The position numbers and the translations under genes were made by a program. A stretch of 64,000 bases of DNA, from positions 150,207,525 to 150,271,524 of the forward strand of contig CM060962.1 of the NCBI GenBank assembly GCA_030765045.1, given 5' to 3'. Positions 57,580 through 64,000 of the stretch are shown one piece after another. The notes under the pieces were generated by a model. The model saw nothing but the letters and a program-made list of their open reading frames with translations. It searched no databases and was not told the origin of the DNA. The stretch's first letter is position 1. Every line of letters starts with the position of its first letter. Source of the DNA: Tenodera sinensis (Eukaryota; Arthropoda; Insecta; Mantodea; Mantidae).

Positions 57580-58619
57580 AATGAATGACAAGTATTTTTA
57601 CGATCCCGAACAATCCTCTTCATTTTCCACCTTGCAGAAACTTGCATCTGTTACGGGAAATAAACCGGAAATAATTGGCTTCTCGAACAATATGCCTATA
57701 CTTTGCACAAACCTGCGCGAAGAAAATTTCAGACGAACCATTACACAGTGAATAACGTTAACGATGTGTGGGAAATCGACTTGGCCGATTTTAAAAGCCT
57801 TAAAAAGTATAACGACGGAGTTCAGTATTTGCTAACATGCGTAATTGTTTCTCCAGATTCGCTCGTGTAAAATCCATCAAATCGAAAACTAGTTCCGAAA
57901 CTGCAAAGGCCTTTAAGGCCATCTTAGATTCCGTTCCCCTTGCAGTTAGATCTGACAGGGGAAAGGAATTTTTGGAATCTGCATTTCAGAAGCTTTTAAA
58001 AGAGATGGGCATTGAGCATCAGGTTTGCAGAAATCCCGATGTAAAGTGCGCCATGGTGGAGAGGTTTAATCGTACCATCAAATCTAAAATCTATAAGTAT
58101 TTTACTTACAAGAATTCGTACAGATATATAAACGATCTCGATAAATTTGTTAGTGCGTACAATCGAACTGTCCACTCCTCCATAGGAGTAGCCCCGATCA
58201 AAGTAAACGGAAAAAACGTGTTACAGATATGGAAAACCTTAGAGAAAAAACGAGCCAACATTAAACCTAGACCCATCAAGTTCAGCGAAGGTCAAACCGT
58301 GAGAATAAGCAAAGAAAAGATGAAATTTGCCAAAGATTACGAAAAAAAATTCTCAACTGAAATTTTTAAAATTGTAAATGTTATAAAGCATTCGCCGCAA
58401 CCCTTGTACGAACTAATAGATCTGAAGGGAACTCCAATAGGACAATTTTACAGTTACGAGCTCACTCCGGTAATCATTAACAAATCCACCCTATACAAAA
58501 TAGATAAAATACTAAAAACTAGGGTGAGGAAAGGCAGAACTCAACATCTAGTCCGTTGGAAAGGTTACGGTTCCGAATTCGATAGCTGGATCGATGCATC
58601 ATGGATGAGTTTTACGTGA
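57580..58619 (+). pseudogene. int: Retroviral-type integrase with chromodomain
   Basis: ATG at 57580 (MNDKYFYDP). The amino zinc region is not clear. The catalytic residues are visible in several phases: Asp in WEIDLADF (about 57771), Asp in RSDRGKEF (about 57950), and Glu in MVERFNRT (about 58055). A chromodomain lies at the carboxy end (VRWKGYGSEFDSWID, about 58552-58596). Frame changes occur near 57650-57750 and 57830. The frame from 57837 to 58619 is intact. Integrase inserts the linear viral DNA; the chromodomain may direct it to modified histones. Confidence 0.85.
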
Positions 58620-59545
58620 CCGTGTTGAGCGATTCTAGTGTCGATTTGTATCCTGAGAATTCTCATGCTAGCTTTCGTAACGATTTAGACAGCCGATCAA
58701 TCTTTATAGAGATAAGTGGGTCGTGGGTCTGGCAGAGCTTTCATATTCGTACGGTTACGAATCCATAGGTGAGGACATACTAAACGAAGCCGGAGAACTA
58801 ACCAAAAATGTTATTATAATAAGAGCTGGTAGAATAGTTTTCGACAAGGCGGATTTTAAAAACATAAAGGACTTTTACACCGCCCTAAAGAATCAAGTAA
58901 CAAACGAAGAACACCAAGAATTGCCCCTGTCGGAACTGCAGAGTTACCTCCTTTCTCATCAGAGAGAGATAAAAGAATTGAAAGACGCTAAAAAAGAATG
59001 GGTCCCAACACAATCCGTCCTAGAAAAACTCAGGGGAAAAGCTAATAGTATTCATTTGAAAGTTAACAAAAAAGGAGGTAAGTCGGACTATATTTTTAAC
59101 GGAAAAATCTTCTTTCCCACCAGAATATATTACGGTCTTAGTGATCTTACAGACACTATAAAAAATTCACTGCCAAATCTTGATACCTTCAAAATTGTTA
59201 ATCAAAACATGCTTTTTGACGTAACAAACGATATGAAATCTCTTTTTCTTAGATCGCACAGGGAAAGTTCTTTTCAGCTTATTTACGGAACTGAACCTGT
59301 TTTTGTTTACTGCAATCTCATCGAACCGCAGCTGCTCGGTAGCTCTTACGTCAGGTGTATTAGAATAATTCAGTTTCCCTCGTACACTAGTCATCACAGA
59401 TTTAAAAACATATTTTACGTTCCGGTAGAACTTCATCATTTTCAAACCGTAGCAATTGAATTAGTTAACAAGTTTGGAGATTCGGCTCGCCTCAGCAGTA
59501 GCGTTATGCCTGCCATAGCCATGCTGCATTTTAAAAAAAGTAAAG
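58604..59545 (+). pseudogene. Putative minor capsid (penton-like) protein
   Basis: ATG at 58604 overlaps the integrase end. The opening MDEFYVTVLSDSS and VVGLAELSYSYGYES, and the end with VYCNLIEPQLLGSS plus a final MLHFKK block, recall a conserved Polinton protein that I believe is the minor capsid (penton) protein. A frameshift lies near 58710 and the rest (58723-59545) is open. Beyond about 59540 the phase continues by chance into the next gene. The penton assignment is from memory of the family and is moderate. Confidence 0.55.
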
Positions 59546-59567
59546 TAATTTTGTTCTTTCTTTTCAG

Positions 59568-59972
59568 ATGGCTGCCGTTGAGTATTCAGGAGGATTTCAA
59601 GGCTCAGGGAGAGGTTATGATGAAAGATCTGGCCATAGTAGAAAACGAGACGGACGAATGCTTGGTTCACAAGCAAGTTCCACGGTATTCCTTGGTTTTC
59701 GGATCATATACAATTTGATCGGAATACTTTCAGAATTCCTGATGGGGCATTGTTCGTTAAGGGAAGCACATTTCAAAGAATTTTACCACCTGGGGTAAAC
59801 GATAATTGCATCGTGTATAATATTGAAGATCTATCTTGTGAGCACAAGATAGAGGATTTGGTCACCCACCCTGCTTGCCAATGACATTCATTTAATACCA
59901 AAAAATGTGCCAGATCTGAGGCGCTAGGCATAGCAAAATGGGAAAACGAAAACAGGTGGGAATTCAACATTT
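59568..59972 (+). pseudogene. Small adintoviral gene, copy 1
   Basis: ATG at 59568 directly follows TTTCTTTTCAG, a strong splice-acceptor-like tract. The start MAAVEYSGGFQGSG, with a following block V-MKDLAIVEN in another phase, resembles the gene starting at 63897 (ALKGNGKEVIIKELAIV). A frame change occurs within the first 20 codons and more follow before the last recognisable block, NRWEFNI (about 59955-59972). The function is unknown; proteins of this kind recur in arthropod Polintons. Confidence 0.5.
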
Positions 59973-60034
59973 AGGTCCTTGTGCGGGTCAAATTATAAAT
60001 TAGACTTCTAAATTTAACATCCATGCATTTGGCA

Positions 60035-60418
60035 ATGGACCAGCTTACAGCGTACTATGTAAACCAGAGTGGAGGGCACCTCGGTCAGTACATCGGACCG
60101 CTGTACGTAGGAAGCCCACATGTCCAGTCTGGAAACGATATAGGAAATTTTTTGGGCAGTTTATTCAGAATTGTTAAACCCCTCTTGCTATCCGGTGCAA
60201 AATCTTTGGGTAGGGAAGCCCTCACCACAGGTGCAAACATCATGACCGATTTAGCCACAAGACAGGAAGGTACCAAGGTCAAAGATATCGTGGCCAAAAG
60301 AGTCACTGAAGGTACAAGAAAACTAGTAGGTAGGTTTCAGCAAGGAAAGGGCAAGAGAAAGAGATTCACTCTAAAAAGAACTTCTAAAACTAAAAAAGCT
60401 AGAGACATTTTTTATTAA
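60035..60418 (+). CDS. Basic glycine-rich virion protein (core/protein VI-like)
   Basis: An open frame of 127 codons from ATG 60035. The middle has GNFLGSLFRIVKPLL, an amphipathic helix, followed by GAKSLGREALTTGANIM. The carboxy end is strongly basic (GKGKRKRFTLKRTSKTKKA). This layout matches a conserved Polinton/adintovirus small protein, probably packaged with DNA or acting on membranes like adenovirus VI or X. It lies directly before the capsid gene and is one of the few viral frames still intact. Confidence 0.65.
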   Translation: MDQLTAYYVNQSGGHLGQYIGPLYVGSPHVQSGNDIGNFLGSLFRIVKPLLLSGAKSLGREALTTGANIMTDLATRQEGTKVKDIVAKRVTEGTRKLVGRFQQGKGKRKRFTLKRTSKTKKARDIFY

Positions 60419-60778
60419 ACAGGGAGTACACCACGTTGCTACCAGCACACGCTCCTCGGATAGCAACATGATCGCCTGTACAAAATCTGAATTTGACATC
60501 TTTGCTGAAAAGCCGATTCAGTCGGCAGTTTTAGGAAATTTCGCTACATTAATCAAACCCATCGCCGCAGTAGATCAATCCGTGTTGGAATTTGTTATTC
60601 TAGGGGATAGGGAACACTACATCGATTTAAATGTTCATTTGACGGTAAAGGGAAAATTTGCAAAGTTAGACGGTTCCAGCTTAGCACTAACAGATAAAAC
60701 GACCAGCGTTAACAATTTGCTGCACTCCTTGTACAGTCAATTGAGCATTTCTCTAAATGGAACATCCATCACTCCGTC

Positions 60779-62395
60779 TTCAGCTCAACCAGAACGTCAA
60801 CATGGGAAAAAAGAAAACGGCGAAGACCAGCACAAAAGCCGCGCAAAAGACTTCGGTCTTGGCGAAAGCCAACACGCCGCAGACAACTTTGCCGGATTCA
60901 CCGCCAGAGCGCGCCAAGTCAGAGCGACAGCCGCTACCAGCCAGCCGCCCAGTCTCACCAGTCGTGGCTGAGCCTCCGCCACGAGCAGTCGCGGCGGAGA
61001 CAGCGCGCACGCCGCCGCCAACCCAGCACCGCCAGCGGACGCCGACGCCGCCGCCACCGCTACCCACAGCTTCCTCCTGGCGGCATAGTGCAGTAGTGTG
61101 CGGAGTTCCACGGGAATTTCCGTGCCGCTACCTGCTGTCAGCCGCCAGGCAACTGTGGGAGTCCAGCGTCAGGGCCACGAGAATACACACCGACCGCGGC
61201 CCTACCATGATGGTAAGGCTGGATTTTGTGGACTAGGCCGACCGGGAAGCTGCCTTGACGGCGGGGCTGCCCTTTTTAGGGCAACGCCTGCGCATTGAGG
61301 CCAGCAGAACGGATCGCCTGGTCCTATGTCGCCACTGCTGCCAGTACGGCCACCAGGCCGAGACCTGCTCTGCTAGCCCGCGGTGCCACTATTGCGGTGC
61401 CCGACCACTGACAGCGAAGTGCAAGGGTCATGACCTGAGACACCACCACCGGTACTGTGCCACCTGTAATGGCTTCGGCCATTATACAGGCCAGGCACAG
61501 TGCCCTCTCCATCCACGCAGAACTTCACAACGGAACAGCACACCTACACAACAACGCGAGCAGCAACGACCAGCACCACTAACCACCAGCACAACACAAG
61601 CAGCTCCAGTGACTACAACACCGCCGGCAGCATCACCAGTCCCCACAGTCAGCCAGGAGTTACGGGATGTGGTTCAGGACCTCCACGCGGAGTTACTGAA
61701 CGTCAGCACCCGCCTGGCTACTATTGAAGAGACACTCGCCACAATCTCCACCGCAGCATGTGGCACAATCCAAAGGAATGTCGCTGAGGCTCTCGAGCCA
61801 ATTAAGCAGACGCTTAGCCGGCTCCAGATCCCAACTGCCAACACGACCACCACCAGGGAGGTCGCAACTCAGACTCGCCGCACTAAGGAGCCACCACAAG
61901 CTCAACAACAACCACCGCAGTTCCTATCTTCAAGAGCCAACGCAAGGGGCTTCCATATCCATGATGGCCGCCCCTGCACGGAGCTGTGTCATGCGATGAA
62001 GTGCACGGCATACCGCGATTGACTCACTCCAGGATTCAGGCATCATCGTTCATTCACCAATCATGACCATTTCATTCCACCACACGAATCAGAGCACACC
62101 ACTCACCATTATCACCAACGACTGCTACCAGGGGGCTCTCAGGGCTTAGGTCATGAGTGTCTCCTGGCCCTCAGCATCGCCACGCTGTTACTGCCTCTGG
62201 CAAGCAGCTTTCATCTTCACCATAGAATGCGCAGGTGCAATATTGCGGTACTGCAACACCGAGGTTTCGACTTCCGGTGGGGTTTTTTAGTGAGTAGGCT
62301 GCCCGGGTTCGAAGCCCAGGTAGCAGTCTTACACTCGCATGCTTGCATGCGGTTAGGGCGTAAGTAGCCTTTTTCCCCACCACAAAAAACCGAAG
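60779..62395 (+). mobile_element. ORF1-only LINE derivative inserted in the capsid gene
   Basis: A single gag-like ORF, a 3' region of about 370 bp and a short A-rich end (ACCACAAAAAA). No endonuclease or reverse transcriptase is present. The 3' region (about 62200-62300) resembles that of LINE1 at 5335-5445, suggesting that it is moved by the same LINE machinery, as half-LINEs are. No clear TSD was seen. Confidence 0.7.
60802..62022 (+). pseudogene. ORF1 of the half-LINE: RRM-like and zinc-knuckle protein
   Basis: One frame from ATG 60802 to 62022 with a single in-frame TAG at 61234-61236. The amino part is basic and proline-rich. An RNA-recognition-like segment spans about residues 95-160. 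Zinc knuckles start CRHCCQYGHQAETC (about 61330). The carboxy part has a short coiled coil (about 61660-61800) and ends in a Cys/His-containing tail. It would bind its own RNA. The single stop is the only visible defect. Confidence 0.75.
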
Positions 62396-63390
62396 ATCTT
62401 TATCATTATCGAAGCTATTTAGAAACCTTGTTAACGTACGGTCACGATTCATCCAAAAGCCATCTTACTAACGCATTTTGGTGCATCGACACGGCTCTTC
62501 ATGGCCTCTCGGAGACGCTGCTTCAAAAGACGGAACGCTAGAAGCCGGAGATTCTAACCAGGGATGGAGGGAACGGTATCATAAGAGCAATTTGTCTGAA
62601 GAATTAGTTATGTACGGTAGATTGCATGGGGATATTTTCTATGTACTACTTTGTTACTACCGGGAGTTACTCTACAAATAAAATTAACTAAAGCGAAGGA
62701 ATCGTTTTACATGATGAGTGAGAGCGCAGATCTGCAGGCTAGATTTCAATTCCTAGATGCCACTCTATACGTAAGAAAGGTAAAACCAGCTCCTAGCATC
62801 TTGAGGGCCCATTTGAATGCTTTAGTAAAGGTAAATGCGAGACTCGACATAACGCGATGTGACGTTAGATCCTTCACTTTTGCAGCAGGTCAGAGTACCA
62901 TCTCTATGGACAACGCCGTATTAGGTCCTTTACCAAAAAGAATACTCATAGGTATGACAGAAAATACAAATTTTTCGGGAACTCACACCACAAACCCTTT
63001 CGATTTTAAACATTTCAATTTGGAATATTTTGCAATATATGTTAACGGCCAACAAATTCCAGCAGAGGGTCTCTATATTGATACTTCTCACGAAAAAGGC
63101 ACAACGTTGGCCTACCAAACGCTCTTTTCCGGTTCCGGTATCCATCACACCAACAGTGGAATTCAAATCACACACGACATGTATATAACAGGTTATTTCC
63201 TAATACTTTACGATTTAACGCCAGACAGTGCCGCTTCGGAAGGGCACGTTTCTATATTAAATAACGGAAATATTAGAATAGAGCTTAGATTTAAAAAGAG
63301 GTTAACACAAGCCATCACGTGTATCATGTACTGCGAGTACAATTGTATTCAGGTAGATAAAGATCTGAGGGTGCACACTGACTATTAAAT

Positions 63391-63842
63391 ATGAACACCT
63401 TACAGATAGAACAAACTTTGCGCGGTATTCCAAATTTTGCAGGCGTTTTTGCATCAGACATGCTCCCTACAGAATTTGCTAAACCGTCTACATTTGTAAT
63501 AAATTTAGATCCTCACAACCTACCTGGTTCACACTGGATAGCTGTTACCCAAAATTTCAATTCTTTTGCATGGTATTTCGATTCATATGGCCCCCTCCCT
63601 TTATAAAACCCTTGAAAGACTTTGTTCCATTTCATTTCACCTTTAACAAACGCCAACTTCAAAGCCTCTACTCTGACATCTGCGGCCAGTACGTGTGCCT
63701 CTATACTCTTCACGTTTGCACCAGAGGATACACCATGAACGAGTTCGTAGCACTGTTCACCCCTGCCGACCCAGATCGTCAAGCTAGAGAAATGTTCCAC
63801 AAAGAGTTTCCGGTTTGGCGGTGCAAGAAGAAGGGACAGTGA
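63391..63842 (+). pseudogene. Adenain-like cysteine protease
   Basis: ATG 63391 directly follows the capsid stop. The catalytic His is in GSHWIAV (about 63530) and the acidic residue in YFDSYG (about 63577). A frame change at about 63590-63605 separates them from the catalytic Cys in DICGQYVC (about 63680). The end is basic (WRCKKKGQ). Adenain-like proteases mature viral capsid proteins. The length is near 150 residues, rather short for the family, and the frame change inactivates it. Confidence 0.82.
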
Positions 63843-63853
63843 TGCCTACCTGG

Positions 63854-63886
63854 TATAAAAGTAAGTACCTTAGTTTCTGCTCAGTC
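63854..63886 (+). promoter_or_regulatory. TATA plus initiator promoter
   Basis: TATAAAAG (63854-63861) lies 29 nt before a TCAGTC initiator with A at 63883. The following ATG is at 63897, leaving a 14-nt leader. Confidence 0.7.
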
Positions 63887-63896
63887 TTTGTGCAAG

Positions 63897-64000
63897 ATGG
63901 AGGGAGCAGTTGTCGTGGATTATACAGCGCTCAAGGGAAACGGCAAAGAAGTAATCATAAAAGAACTAGCCATCGTTGGAAATGGGATTGTTCAAAGCTA
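63897..64000 (+). CDS. Small adintoviral gene, copy 2 (cut by window edge)
   Basis: An open frame from ATG 63897 to the window end. The start MEGAVVVDYTALKGNGKEV and the following IIKELAIVGN block match the gene at 59568-59972, suggesting two paralogues in one virus. The promoter just upstream is clean. The function is unknown. Confidence 0.6.
   Translation, partial: MEGAVVVDYTALKGNGKEVIIKELAIVGNGIVQS

Larger units (their letters stand above)
60468..63388 (+). pseudogene. mcp: Major capsid protein (double jelly-roll, hexon-like), interrupted
   Basis: The 5' part (60468-60778) begins at ATG 60468 with FDIFAEKPIQSAV and DREHYIDLNVHL. It is cut by the ORF1-only element and resumes at about 62396 (HYRSYLETLLTYG). 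A stop and phase changes occur at about 62500 and 62650, and the frame 62651-63388 is open, with GPLPKRILIGM (about 62930) and FNLEYFAIYVNGQQIP (about 63018). The domain pattern is that of the Polinton major capsid protein that builds the icosahedral shell. Confidence 0.85.
46200..64000 (+). mobile_element. Endogenous adintovirus (Maverick/Polinton type), partial
   Basis: The gene set is diagnostic: polymerase B with a long amino extension, packaging ATPase, retroviral-type integrase with chromodomain, capsid protein and adenain-like protease, plus conserved small virion proteins. Most genes run rightward; two at the left run leftward. The right end is beyond the window. Nearly every gene is broken, and two retroelements interrupt it. 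The left limit is approximate. Confidence 0.88.

Noticed and set aside
60779..62395. Host zinc-finger gene
   Set aside because: The knuckles and position inside the capsid gene, with a LINE-like 3' end, fit a retroelement ORF1 better.

Overview
This is repeat-dense eukaryotic DNA, most likely from an arthropod and probably an insect. The evidence is indirect: Jockey-like LINEs, Penelope-like elements (PLEs), Ty3/gypsy elements, tRNA-derived SINEs, insect-style TATA plus TCAGT initiators, and an endogenous adintovirus (Maverick/Polinton-type DNA virus). I see no intact host gene, rRNA, functional tRNA or CRISPR array. Nearly all of the window is mobile DNA, much of it nested. Target-site duplications (TSDs) read by eye give the order of insertion.

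Region by region. 1-2.0 kb: AT-rich, no gene. 2.0-3.1 kb: two tandem foldback MITEs and a reverse-strand SINE. 3.2-7.5 kb: a decayed reverse-strand PLE with a hammerhead ribozyme core at its 3' end, split by a 5'-truncated forward LINE (3441-5551, TSD GCTCCGTT). 8.4-13.2 kb: a full-length but broken reverse-strand Jockey-like LINE with a 161-bp insertion just after its ORF2 stop. 14.2-36.8 kb: one reverse-strand Ty3/gypsy element (gypsy2; LTRs 14224-14664 and 36149-36842, TSD CATC). It holds a 4.3-kb inverted-repeat element of unknown type, a hAT transposon (20957-23767), a second and much younger gypsy (gypsy1, 24566-32646, TSD AGGG) and a small hAT-like MITE in its LTR. 38.4-43.5 kb: another reverse-strand LINE with a long (ATT)n tail and a GC-rich hAT MITE. 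43.5-46.1 kb: tandem and dispersed repeats with (GT)n tracts and a 48-bp minisatellite.

From about 46.2 kb to beyond the right edge lies an endogenous adintovirus. It carries two leftward genes, a bidirectional promoter with a short leader intron on each side, protein-primed-type DNA polymerase B, packaging ATPase, a small protein with a hydrophobic tail, a GLWELL-motif protein, an integrase with a chromodomain, a putative minor capsid protein, a basic glycine-rich protein, the major capsid protein, an adenain-like protease, and two related small genes. Together these make a replication, integration and capsid set. Nearly every gene has frameshifts or stops, so this copy is a fossil. Two later insertions break it: a young and apparently coding-competent PLE (50933-54479) inside polB, and an ORF1-only LINE derivative (about 60779-62395) inside the capsid gene.

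The observations I rate highest are the adintovirus gene set, hammerhead cores in two unrelated PLE copies, an open frame fusing viral polB to the PLE GIY-YIG domain, and the unclassified inverted-repeat element at 15.1-19.4 kb. All family calls come from motif recognition by eye; no database search was run.
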